Positions 1-6,638 of a stretch of 11,446 nucleotides of DNA are shown here, in pieces. Below the pieces are notes generated by a model, which saw only the letters and a program-made list of their open reading frames with translations, was not told the DNA's origin and did no database searches. A program made the translations under genes and the position numbers. Where the stretch lies: NCBI GenBank assembly GCA_944363895.1, contig CALVVP010000051.1:1-11446 (forward strand), in the 5' to 3' direction. This stretch comes from an uncultured Bacilli bacterium. Lineage in GTDB: Bacteria; Bacillota_I; Bacilli_A; RF39; UBA660. The number at the start of each line of letters is the position of its first letter. Positions within the stretch are counted from its first letter, which is position 1.

Positions 1-2446
1 CCTACACTTTTACTTACGCCACTATTTAATACTACTGCATTTGCCCACTCTTTATTTTCATAGTTATACCATTCTTCACTTATATCCGCATACACCCAAT
101 TACTTCCATTATATGTTATCGGTATCATATTGCTTGCTAATTCAGGAGCGTTTGCTCCACTTGCATCTTCATAAATAGCTGATTTAACTGTTATCTGTTT
201 TGTTGCTGTTGTTGTTAAGCCATTACCGCCTGTTGCCGTACATCTTAAAGTTTGCGTTCCTGATGTTAGAGTGCTAGTATTAGTAGGCGTACAGCTTATA
301 CTTCCACCACTGATACCATAATTTACAGTAAAGTAATTACTTACTACATTACTGTCTCCTTCTGTTATTTCAACTACACCATCTTTTGCTACTAAACTTG
401 GACTAGCTTTATCGACTTTAATCGTGTAGCTTCTTGTAGCTGAATTACCAGCTAAATCGGTTGTAGTAATTGTTACAACAGTTTCAGTAGTATTAGAAGT
501 GATACTTGCCACACTACTAGTTGTACTATCATGACCAGATAAACTGTCACTTCCATCTAATACATTAACTGTTACATCGGTTGTATACCAATTATTACTT
601 CCTAAAGTTCCGGTAAATGTCGCCGTACCAGCTGTAGGATTAGTCTTATCTAATTTATAAGTATCACTACATACTTTGGTTGTTTTATTGTTATTGTCTG
701 TCACTTGGATACATGCTCGGTTACTTCCTTCTGCTTCAATATAAAAATCTTTAGTAGTACCAGTGAAACTAGCAATTGGTTCACATTCGCTACTACTATT
801 CGTGGTACAACTACTTGAACTTGCTATGCCACTTCCACTATTATCTGTTATCGTTGCTCTTATATAAAAATTACTCTTTGCCCAACCATTACTGTTAATT
901 GCACTACTATCCACTAAACTAAACACAATGGTTGGCGCATCAGCATCAACGATAATATTTCTAACTACCTCTCTTACATTACCGGCCATATCTTGGACTT
1001 TATATGTTACTTGTTTGGTCCCGGTTACTGATGTGTCGACTGTTGATGGAGTAATACTTAATTCACCATCAATTCCTGATAAGCTATCATTATAGACTAC
1101 ATTCTCACTTAAATTAACTACTGCATCTTTTTCTACTGTTATGTCGCCTATTCCTTCAATTATTGGTTGAGTTTTATCTAATTGGTAATTGTTACTACAT
1201 AATGTTGTTACTTTGTCATTATTATCGATTGCTTCAACACATACTTTATTACTTGCACTCTCATTATTGATTAAAACATTGACATTTTCTGTTTCGGTTG
1301 TTGGACTACAATTATCACTAGTGGTACTGCACCATTTAATACTCTTGATTCCTTTATTACTATTATCTGTTACATTGGCACTAACATAAAAATCTTCTTT
1401 TGACCAATTATTTTCATTAAAGGTTCCGGTAGTATTGAATACTATTGTTGGGGCATTTCCTAAAACTTCCACTTCTCTAGTTTCAACTGTTTCATTTCCG
1501 GCTTTATCTGTTACTTGATATGTGACATTGGTTGTTCCTATTATATTATTATCCACACTATTTGGACTTATTGTTATATTTCCATCGACACCTGATAAAT
1601 TATCGATAGCATTTACACCATTACTTAAATCGATTATATCACCTTTGTTGACAATTAATTTATCAAGACCAGTAATTGTCGGTGATGTTTTATCTAATTT
1701 ATATATAATACATTCTTTATCACTTTCATTGCCATAATTATCAACACCAATCACACAAACATAGTTAGAATCACTTTCGGTATTGATATATATTTGATTA
1801 TCCGTACTATAAATAGTACTATCAGGAGTACATTCATTACTTCCCATACATCTTTTATAGCCCGCTACTCCTGATTCATTATCCGTAACATTAACTTGAA
1901 TATATAAATCCTCTTTATACCAATCATTATTATTAGCACTCATATTGATTACTTCTTGACTGATGGTTGGGGCTACTTCATCTTGACCAACAAAACCTAA
2001 ATCACATTCAGAAGTACCTACTACTTCAATATCACCAATAAAATTCTTTTTATAACATTTATTATTAATAATAACTGCCATCGCTACTTGGTCATTATTA
2101 TTGACATATAACTGACCTGTCGTTGGCTTATTAGTCATTTCGATTTCATTATAAACATCAGCTAAATTATCGATTTTCATCTTTTTAGCTTCATCAAATA
2201 ATGATGCCGCATAATAATTATGACCACTACTAACAATCAATTGGGCAGTTGTCATATCAGCTGATTCTTGAGCATCATTGACCACATTTAAAATTATTGG
2301 CGTTGCCATTAAAGATATTATGGCTAATAATATAATTACTCCTAATAATTCGATTAAAGTAAAACCATAATTTAGTCTTATTTTATAAAGGTTTTTGCCC
2401 CCCCCCCAAGTTTGCAATTAGCTAATTTACATACATCTTTTTTCAT
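1..2446 (-). CDS. Prepilin-like multidomain surface protein with Ig-like modules; 3' partial, frame broken by a G10 tract
   Basis: Translation should start at the ATG at 2446-2444, which has SD AGAGG (2459-2455, 8 nt away) and a good promoter. As read, the frame stops after 22 codons (TAA 2380-2378). One base more (11 G) or two fewer (8 G) in the G10 run at 2407-2398 joins it to a frame that is open to base 1. The leader would be about 28 residues, Lys-rich with two Cys, ending G|FTLIELLGVI. This is the prepilin peptidase site with Glu5 of the mature protein (cleavage after codon 2366-2364), followed by a hydrophobic helix. About 787 mature codons follow: a pilin-like head, Ig-like modules, and near the edge a Trp/Tyr-rich segment (WYNYENKEWANAV). 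I have seen that segment in large surface proteins of gut Bacillota. The C-terminus lies outside the window. Likely role: a membrane- or pilus-associated adhesin (inference). The only in-frame alternative start is TTG 2417-2415, which lacks an SD. Confidence 0.85.
640..1973 (-). repeat. Tandem Ig-like modules within the pilin-like protein
   Basis: Three successive modules begin with the residues APTI, encoded at 1973, 1454 and 938, so the first two units are 519 and 516 bp (173 and 172 aa). Each starts with a half resembling NxWxKxxFYxxxxVTDNxS, with paired Cys residues and ending YKLDKT. In units 1 and 2 a DUF5011-like half follows (VDLS..V....LSG.DG.....P..VD...GT..VTY.V.D.AGN). Unit 3 diverges after LDKT into other Ig-like strands, including a second DLAGN motif. 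The repeats are clear in protein but well diverged in DNA, so they are old duplications rather than recent copies. Confidence 0.8.
2398..2407 (-). repeat. G10 homopolymer (C10 on the plus strand) inside the 5' coding region of the pilin-like gene
   Basis: Ten uninterrupted G on the coding strand, 37 nt downstream of the A of the ATG, in a segment otherwise poor in GC. With 10 G the product is a 22-aa peptide. With 9 G it also terminates early, after about 21 codons. With 8 or 11 G the pilin frame is restored. This position and behaviour match known slipped-strand contingency tracts; a sequencing undercall is the alternative. Confidence 0.9.
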
Positions 2447-2471
2447 TTCACATACCTCTATTTCTATATAA

Positions 2472-2500
2472 ATTTTATCTTAAAACAAGTTAATAGTCAA
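2472..2500 (-). promoter_or_regulatory. Sigma-A-type promoter of the pilin-like gene
   Basis: On the minus strand, -35 TTGACT (2500-2495), a 17-nt spacer and -10 TAAAAT (2477-2472). The expected start of transcription near 2465 gives a leader of about 20 nt carrying the AGAGG ribosome site. It supports the ATG upstream of the G-tract as the real start. Confidence 0.75.
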
Positions 2501-2513
2501 TATTAAACAAAAG

Positions 2514-2538
2514 AAAAATTGTACAATTTAAGTACAAT
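2514..2538 (-). terminator. Probable intrinsic terminator after the histidine kinase
   Basis: Inverted repeat ATTGTAC / GTACAAT with a 7-nt loop (2538-2518), followed on the minus strand by a five-T run (2518-2514). It overlaps the last base of the kinase stop codon. The stem is short and AT-rich, so a palindromic protein-binding site upstream of the pilin promoter is an alternative reading. Confidence 0.5.
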
Positions 2539-3767
2539 CAATCTAATATTTCATAAATAGGTAAAGTTATAATTACTTTAGTTCCGATATTTTCTTGTGA
2601 TAAATATTCTAAAGTTCCATCATGAGCTGATATTATTTCTAAAGATAAAGAAACCCCTAAACCCGTACCATTTTTCTTAGTTGTATAAAAAGGTTCTTTA
2701 ATTCTTTCCATATCCTCAGCTTTAATACCACAACCATTATCTTCAATTATAATAATGAAATGATTATCTTTTATTTCATAATTTAAACTAATTTTAGGAT
2801 TCTCAGTAGCATCTAAAGCTTCGACCGAATTTTTAATCATATTAATTAAAACTTGATTCAAGCGATTATAATCACCTTCAACAAAAACTTCATCTAAAGA
2901 AATATCATAAGCAAAATTAATATTCTTCTCTTTTAAAAGTGGCGTCAATTGGTCGACAACATCTTCCAATAACATATTAATATCTAATATTTCTTTTTGA
3001 ACTTTAATCTTATTCATCGCTAAAAAATCTTGTAACAATAACAATATTTTTTCATTTTCTTCTTTTAAAATATTAATATATCGAACATGATCTTTATTAT
3101 TAATATCGAACATATCCAAATAACTCTTACAAACCGCAATCGGATTTTTAATCTCATGAGTAATTTTAAATAAAGACTCTCTAATTTGTTTATCATTTTC
3201 TAACTCTTTAATACTCATGTGTAGTTTAATAATATCTTCACCCTTATTATACATATAAATAATCAAATAAGTAATCACAATAAAAGTCACTAACATTAAC
3301 AAATTATCAACTAGCTGAAATTTTTCATCATAGATAAAATAAAGGGAAATAGAAAACAATGACTTAAAGATAAAAAATAAAGCTAAAAATAAAGATTCTT
3401 TTCTTTTATGAGTTAATAAATAAATTATAAAATAAACTAAATATTCAAAAATAAAAATCAAAATATTCATTCCTAAATTATAATAAAGATAAATCAAAAT
3501 TATCGATATTATAATGCCAATATAACTTCTTTTTTTAATATAAGCAAAAATAAGTGGTATATTAAACAATAACATAATTGATAAATTATCTTCGACCATA
3601 TTATAAGTAATTAACAAATATAAACTAGATAATAAAGCAAAATCTAAAAAAGTCTTACTTTGTTCTTTGTCGACATTATTGCCATAAGTATAGTAAAATA
3701 AATTGAAAGTCAAAGGAAAAACTAACAGAATAATATTTAATAAAATTTGTTGAAAGACATTCACCAT
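2538..3767 (-). CDS. Orphan membrane sensor histidine kinase (KinB/sporulation-kinase-like)
   Basis: A 409-aa kinase. Residues 1 to about 175 hold roughly six hydrophobic segments with short loops and no obvious large extracellular sensor domain. A short linker leads to the HisKA domain with H-box HEIKNP (phospho-acceptor His204). The HATPase_c domain follows: N-box LINMIKNSVEAL (about 306-317), G1 DNGCGI (about 343-348), G2 GTGLG (about 367-371). The start is set at ATG 3767, because the perfect SD GGAGGTG (3777-3771) lies just before it and overlaps the alternative ATG at 3779 four codons upstream. No response regulator gene is adjacent, so its partner is elsewhere. Orphan kinases of this layout often feed Spo0A directly or through a phosphorelay in Bacillota. 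The three Spo0A-box-like motifs in its promoter fit that idea, but substrate and signal are inference. Confidence 0.9.
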   Translation of the reverse strand: MVNVFQQILLNIILLVFPLTFNLFYYTYGNNVDKEQSKTFLDFALLSSLYLLITYNMVEDNLSIMLLFNIPLIFAYIKKRSYIGIIISIILIYLYYNLGMNILIFIFEYLVYFIIYLLTHKRKESLFLALFFIFKSLFSISLYFIYDEKFQLVDNLLMLVTFIVITYLIIYMYNKGEDIIKLHMSIKELENDKQIRESLFKITHEIKNPIAVCKSYLDMFDINNKDHVRYINILKEENEKILLLLQDFLAMNKIKVQKEILDINMLLEDVVDQLTPLLKEKNINFAYDISLDEVFVEGDYNRLNQVLINMIKNSVEALDATENPKISLNYEIKDNHFIIIIEDNGCGIKAEDMERIKEPFYTTKKNGTGLGVSLSLEIISAHDGTLEYLSQENIGTKVIITLPIYEILD

Positions 3768-3783
3768 AAGCACCTCCATAATA

Positions 3784-3789
3784 ATTATA
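3784..3789 (-). promoter_or_regulatory. Candidate -10 box of the kinase gene
   Basis: TATAAT on the minus strand. No good -35 hexamer lies 17 nt upstream (CAAATT, 3812-3807). That position is occupied by the TGNCGAA motifs, as in activator-dependent promoters. The predicted transcription start would fall close to the SD, leaving a very short leader, so the exact promoter is uncertain. Confidence 0.45.
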
Positions 3790-3798
3790 ATCTACTAT

Positions 3799-3827
3799 TT
3801 TGGCGAAATTTGTCGAATTATGTCGAA
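3799..3827 (+). promoter_or_regulatory. Three tandem Spo0A-box-like motifs at 10-bp spacing
   Basis: TGGCGAA (3801-3807), TGTCGAA (3811-3817) and TGTCGAA (3821-3827) follow each other with an exact 10-bp period, so all lie on one face of the helix. The middle copy is the full Spo0A-box consensus TTTGTCGAA (3809-3817). They sit between the EIIB-like gene's terminator and the kinase -10 box, where an activator would bind. The motif match is seen directly; that Spo0A exists in this organism and binds here is inference. Confidence 0.65.
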
Positions 3828-3832
3828 GAAAG

Positions 3833-3854
3833 AAAAAAAGTAATAAAATTACTT
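3833..3854 (-). terminator. Intrinsic terminator of the EIIB-like gene
   Basis: On the minus strand, AAGTAAT, a TTT loop and ATTACTT form a perfect 7-bp stem that runs into a seven-T run. It contains the stop codon (3851-3849). It separates this transcript from the kinase gene, which therefore needs its own promoter. Confidence 0.65.
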
Positions 3855-4166
3855 CAATGCATCGATAAATTTCTCCAATTTTTGCGCTTGTGACCCTAAA
3901 ATAATCTTTAACTGATTATCAATTTCGACAATTCCTTGCGCACCAATTTTTTGGATTCCTTCTTTATTAACTTTTTTAGTATCTTTTAAATCCACAATAA
4001 AACGCGATTTATTAGTTTCATATTTAATAATATTATCTTTGCCACCTAAATACTCAACTAATTTATTTGCTTCAAGTTTAAAATCTTTTTGTTTTGACTT
4101 GATAATTGCAATAGCAATAATTACTAAAATAATTATGATTATTAAATATTGCCATATTTGTTCCAT
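3849..4166 (-). CDS. Membrane-anchored PTS EIIB-like domain protein lacking the active-site Cys
   Basis: 105 aa. Residues 5-22 are a single very hydrophobic membrane segment, then a basic linker. Residues 33-104 match the glucose-family EIIB fold: LGGKDNI, SRF, VNKEGIQKIGAQGIVEI and a final ILGSQAQKLEKFIDAL. In working permeases the phosphorylated Cys sits in a C-x-TRLR motif; here the aligned residue is Asn52 (ETNKSRF) and only the Arg (55) is kept. It therefore cannot act as a normal sugar-phosphorylating EIIB and may be a structural or regulatory relative (inference). SD AAAGGTG (4180-4174) lies 7 nt before the ATG. It is transcribed alone, divergently from the SEDS gene. Confidence 0.8.
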   Translation of the reverse strand: MEQIWQYLIIIIILVIIAIAIIKSKQKDFKLEANKLVEYLGGKDNIIKYETNKSRFIVDLKDTKKVNKEGIQKIGAQGIVEIDNQLKIILGSQAQKLEKFIDALK

Positions 4167-4184
4167 TTTTAATCACCTTTACTA

Positions 4185-4213
4185 ATTATACTATATTTTT
4201 TTTAATTTGAAAA
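4185..4213 (-). promoter_or_regulatory. Promoter of the EIIB-like gene
   Basis: Minus strand TTTTCA (4213-4208), a 17-nt spacer and a perfect TATAAT (4190-4185), about 19 nt upstream of the ATG. The -35 matches the consensus at four of six positions. Confidence 0.55.
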
Positions 4214-4221
4214 CATTTTAA

Positions 4222-4250
4222 TTGTATAATTTTTAAAATTAGTGTAAGAT
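4222..4250 (+). promoter_or_regulatory. Candidate promoter of the SEDS gene
   Basis: TTGTAT (4222-4227), 17 nt, TAAGAT (4245-4250), followed by a leader of about 30 nt with SD AAAGGA (4271-4276), 10 nt before the ATG. The region is AT-rich, so chance matches are likely. Confidence 0.45.
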
Positions 4251-4286
4251 AATAATGAGGAAAAAATTAGAAAGGAACTTGAAACT

Positions 4287-5411
4287 ATGAAGAAAATATC
4301 AAAATACAAAGTAGATATTTGGTTATTGATAATTTTATTTGTCTTTATAATTATAAGTCTTGTTACAATCAATAGTGCACAAAGTTTAATTTCTAATGAT
4401 ACTCTTGTTTTAAAACAAATTCTTTGGTATATTGCCGGTTTTATTATCGCTTATTTTATTATGTTTATCGGCAATGATTTTATCTACCGCAATATCTGGA
4501 TTTTTTATATTATCGGTATAATATCCTTATTAGGCTTATTGTTATTTGCTGATCCCATTAACAATGCTAAATGCTGGTACAGTCTTCCCGGGATTGGAAC
4601 CATTCAACCAAGTGAATTTATGAAAATAATTTTAATTATCACCCTAGGAACTATGATTCATAAATTTAATGAAGAATATAATAACCCAACCGTTTTTGAA
4701 GAATTCAAATTTTTAATCAAAATAGGAATTGTCGTATTTATCCCCAGTATTTTAACTTTCTTACAACCCGATACCGGAGTAGTATTAATATATTTATTAA
4801 TTACGATTATTATGTTATTTATATCGGGAATTAGATATCGCTGGTTTATTATTCTATTTTCGGTAATTATTCTTTTTATAGGAATAATTCTTAGTTTATA
4901 TTTCATTAATACCGATTTATTTATCAATATTTTTGGAACTGACTTTTTCTTAAGAATCGATCGCTTACTTGATTGGTCAAATAGTAGTGGCTATCAGTTA
5001 GAAAATGGGATGACTAGTATTGGTGCGGGCGGATTATTAGGAATGGGAATTAATAATACCCCAATATATTTTCCCGAACCACAGACCGATTTCATCTTTG
5101 CTGTTTATGCGAATAATTTTGGTTTTATCGGGGTATTATTTTTATTAGGATTACTCGCTTTCTTCGATATTAAATTAATTCTTTTAGCGATTAAAAATAC
5201 TAATTTAACTAACAAATACATCATCGGAGGAATTGTCGGCATGCTTATCTATCAACAATTACAAAATATTGGTATGACATTTGGTTTAATGCCAATTACA
5301 GGTATTACTTTACCTTTTATCAGTTATGGTGGTTCATCATTATTAAGTTATATGATTATGATGGGTATCATTTTCAATATTTCCAATGAAACAATCAGAT
5401 ATACAAATTGA
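4287..5411 (+). CDS. SEDS-family peptidoglycan glycosyltransferase (FtsW/RodA/SpoVE)
   Basis: A 374-aa polytopic membrane protein of usual family length with about ten hydrophobic segments. SEDS proteins polymerise lipid II into glycan strands together with a class B penicillin-binding protein. Family signatures present: IQPSEF (106-111), QPDTG (160-164), the extracellular-loop motif PEPQTDFIFAV with the conserved and probably catalytic Asp268, and the C-terminal TGITLPFISYGGSS (338-351). The sequence does not tell whether it serves elongation (RodA), division (FtsW) or the spore cortex (SpoVE), so no symbol is given. No partner PBP is in the window. The ATG follows SD AAAGGA at a rather long 10-nt spacing. 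The stop TGA overlaps the -35 of the next gene's candidate promoter. Confidence 0.93.
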   Translation: MKKISKYKVDIWLLIILFVFIIISLVTINSAQSLISNDTLVLKQILWYIAGFIIAYFIMFIGNDFIYRNIWIFYIIGIISLLGLLLFADPINNAKCWYSLPGIGTIQPSEFMKIILIITLGTMIHKFNEEYNNPTVFEEFKFLIKIGIVVFIPSILTFLQPDTGVVLIYLLITIIMLFISGIRYRWFIILFSVIILFIGIILSLYFINTDLFINIFGTDFFLRIDRLLDWSNSSGYQLENGMTSIGAGGLLGMGINNTPIYFPEPQTDFIFAVYANNFGFIGVLFLLGLLAFFDIKLILLAIKNTNLTNKYIIGGIVGMLIYQQLQNIGMTFGLMPITGITLPFISYGGSSLLSYMIMMGIIFNISNETIRYTN

Positions 5412-5439
5412 CTGATTTTAAAAATTATGATACTATAAT
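5408..5439 (+). promoter_or_regulatory. Candidate promoter overlapping the SEDS stop codon
   Basis: TTGACT (5408-5413) overlaps the SEDS stop codon. A -10 at correct 17-nt spacing would be TACTAT (5431-5436); the stronger TATAAT (5434-5439) lies 20 nt away. It would drive the 141-aa gene separately from the SEDS gene. Confidence 0.4.
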
Positions 5440-5461
5440 CACTGCTTTAAGAGGTGAAAAT

Positions 5462-5887
5462 ATGGTATCAACGAGAAAAAAGGTTTATATTATTTGTTGC
5501 TTTGGCGAATATGAATATGTTCAAAACCATCTACAAGAATTAATCGATGTCAAAAACGAAGAATTAATTATTCCTTATTACTTTATGAACTATGAACAGA
5601 TTAACCAAGCTTTACTTACAATTGACGAATTAAGCCAAAAATTAAACATCTCATTTAATGAAGTAAAGTCAACCTTTCTTAATCAATTTTTACATAAAAA
5701 AAATAATCATTTTCAAACGCATGTCAATGATGCTAAAGAAATAGTTATTTTATTACCTGAACACACAGAATGTCATCAAGAAGACATCAAAGAAAAAAAT
5801 CAAGAAATTGAATTTTGTGGTACATTAAAAAATAAACGCATTAGAACAATTAACTTATTAGGAAAACAAAAAGTCATTAAACTATAA
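5462..5887 (+). CDS. Hypothetical protein, 141 aa, unrecognised
   Basis: I do not recognise this family. The start is ATG 5462, chosen because SD GAGGTG (5451-5456) precedes it by 5 nt; an in-frame TTG at 5408 inside the SEDS stop has no such site. The protein starts basic, with a beta-strand-like KKVYIICCFGEYEYV. It has a mainly alpha-helical middle (about 30-90), then KEIVILLPEHTE, a strand followed by a loop. It ends RTINLLGKQKVIKL. The alternation hints at a small alpha/beta fold in the style of nucleoside deoxyribosyltransferase- or Rossmann-like proteins, but no catalytic motif is clear. There is no signal peptide or membrane segment, so it is probably cytoplasmic. An A8 run at 5696-5703 lies within the coding region, so the frame after it deserves a check. 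Confidence 0.7.
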   Translation: MVSTRKKVYIICCFGEYEYVQNHLQELIDVKNEELIIPYYFMNYEQINQALLTIDELSQKLNISFNEVKSTFLNQFLHKKNNHFQTHVNDAKEIVILLPEHTECHQEDIKEKNQEIEFCGTLKNKRIRTINLLGKQKVIKL

Positions 5888-5898
5888 TGACTCTTTTT
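5868..5898. terminator. Bidirectional terminator between the 141-aa gene and rpmF
   Basis: AGTCATTA (5872-5879), a 5-nt loop AACTA and TAATGACT (5885-5892) give a perfect 8-bp stem. It is followed by CTTTTT on the plus strand and TTTTTG on the minus strand, so it serves both convergent transcripts. The stop of the 141-aa gene is inside the right arm. Confidence 0.8.
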
Positions 5899-6076
5899 AT
5901 TCTTCAGTTTTGATTACTTCTTTATTTTTATAAGTTCCACAATTAGGACAAACACGATGTGGCTTAATCATTTCTCCACATTTTGGACATTTTACAGTTG
6001 TGCTAGCATCAATTGTATAATGAGTTCTTCTTTTACGTCCACGTGTTTTACTAATTTTTCTAAATGGTACAGCCAT
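5897..6076 (-). CDS. rpmF: 50S ribosomal protein L32
   Basis: A 59-aa protein of the large ribosomal subunit. It begins MAVPFRKISKTRGRKRRTHY, the typical L32 N-terminus with the basic rRNA-binding stretch. It carries a complete zinc ribbon, CPKC (30-33) and CPNC (43-46), so this is the Cys4 (zinc-binding) form. SD GAGGTG lies 6 nt before the ATG. It follows yceD by 17 nt in the same direction, the conserved yceD-rpmF pair, and is surely co-transcribed from the promoter in front of yceD. Confidence 0.97.
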   Translation of the reverse strand: MAVPFRKISKTRGRKRRTHYTIDASTTVKCPKCGEMIKPHRVCPNCGTYKNKEVIKTEE

Positions 6077-6093
6077 TTATGACACCTCTTTTC

Positions 6094-6561
6094 TTATAAT
6101 AAATCTTTTAATTTTTCTAATTCAGGATTAATTCTTTCTTCCTTACTAGTTACAAACTTCCAGCCTTCACCTTCTGTTTTAACATCAGATAAATCTTCAT
6201 TTACAACTTTAAGGGGAATTTCCATTAATATATTTTCCCATATAATCGGAAAAATATCAAGAGTATTTGCTTCATTTTTATCAAAATCTGCCAATAATTC
6301 ATCTAAATCATCATCAATTTGAATTGAAAAAGGATATTTAGTCGGTTTTAAACTAATCGAACAAGGTAATATCATCACACCCACAATTTTAATATTTAAA
6401 TGTAATTTATCAAAATTTTTAGTAATTTTACCTTTTATACTAACATCATTTAATTCTAAAATTCCTGTATTATTTAACTGTTCTTTGGAAAAAGAATAAT
6501 TTAAATCAATATCAGTATATTCATCAATACCACTTCTTAATCTTGTAATATCAATATTCAT
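6094..6561 (-). CDS. yceD: YceD/DUF177 family protein (YlbN)
   Basis: 155 aa. DUF177 proteins are encoded next to rpmF in most bacteria; a role in large-subunit rRNA processing or ribosome assembly has been described for homologues. Visible family features are the N-terminal MNIDITRLRSG, a central beta-rich block (IKGKITKNFDKLHLNIKIVG) and ILPCSISLKPTKYPF, which keeps one Cys of the usual pair. An acidic middle (DDDLDELLADFD) and a C-terminal DIFPIIWENILMEIP follow. The start was set at ATG 6561, preceded by GGTGAT complementary to the 16S tail. The longer TTG start at 6588 would lie upstream of and within the TATAAT box and is unlikely. Confidence 0.9.
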   Translation of the reverse strand: MNIDITRLRSGIDEYTDIDLNYSFSKEQLNNTGILELNDVSIKGKITKNFDKLHLNIKIVGVMILPCSISLKPTKYPFSIQIDDDLDELLADFDKNEANTLDIFPIIWENILMEIPLKVVNEDLSDVKTEGEGWKFVTSKEERINPELEKLKDLL

Positions 6562-6576
6562 CCCATCACCACAACC

Positions 6577-6606
6577 ATTATACAACAAAAAGTTTTAAAA
6601 AGTAAA
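6577..6606 (-). promoter_or_regulatory. Promoter of yceD-rpmF
   Basis: Minus strand TTTACT (6606-6601), 18 nt, TATAAT (6582-6577). The transcription start would be about 9 nt before the yceD ATG, giving a very short leader. It lies back to back with the tmcAL promoter in a short divergent region. Confidence 0.6.
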
Positions 6607-6612
6607 TAAAAA

Positions 6613-6621
6613 TGTTATAAT
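6613..6621 (+). promoter_or_regulatory. Extended -10 promoter of tmcAL
   Basis: TGTTATAAT is a perfect extended -10 (TGn plus TATAAT). The -35 region (about TTTTAA at 6593-6598) is weak, as is common for extended -10 promoters. The leader is about 11 nt and holds SD AAAGGTG just before the ATG at 6639. Confidence 0.6.
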
Positions 6622-6638
6622 TTATAAAAGGTGATTTT

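Noticed and set aside
1189..1737. Two plus-strand open frames (66 and 71 codons) in the left region
   Set aside because: They are antisense to the continuous Ig-like coding frame on the minus strand, have low-complexity Leu/Ser-rich products and no convincing SD.
2415..2417. TTG in the pilin frame as an alternative start that would bypass the frameshift partly
   Set aside because: No SD upstream, preceded at once by an in-frame stop, and a well-formed promoter-SD-ATG already exists at 2446. Kept only as a weak alternative.
3777..3779. ATG 3779 as start of the histidine kinase
   Set aside because: The only good SD (GGAGGTG, 3777-3771) lies inside its first codons and serves ATG 3767.
4255..4290. 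An 11-codon leader ORF ending in ATGA overlap with the SEDS start
   Set aside because: No SD, and its start coincides with the predicted transcription start, so translation is improbable. Likely chance.
4658..4927. Minus-strand ORF of 89 codons inside the SEDS gene
   Set aside because: Antisense shadow of a well-conserved coding region, no SD, no recognisable features.
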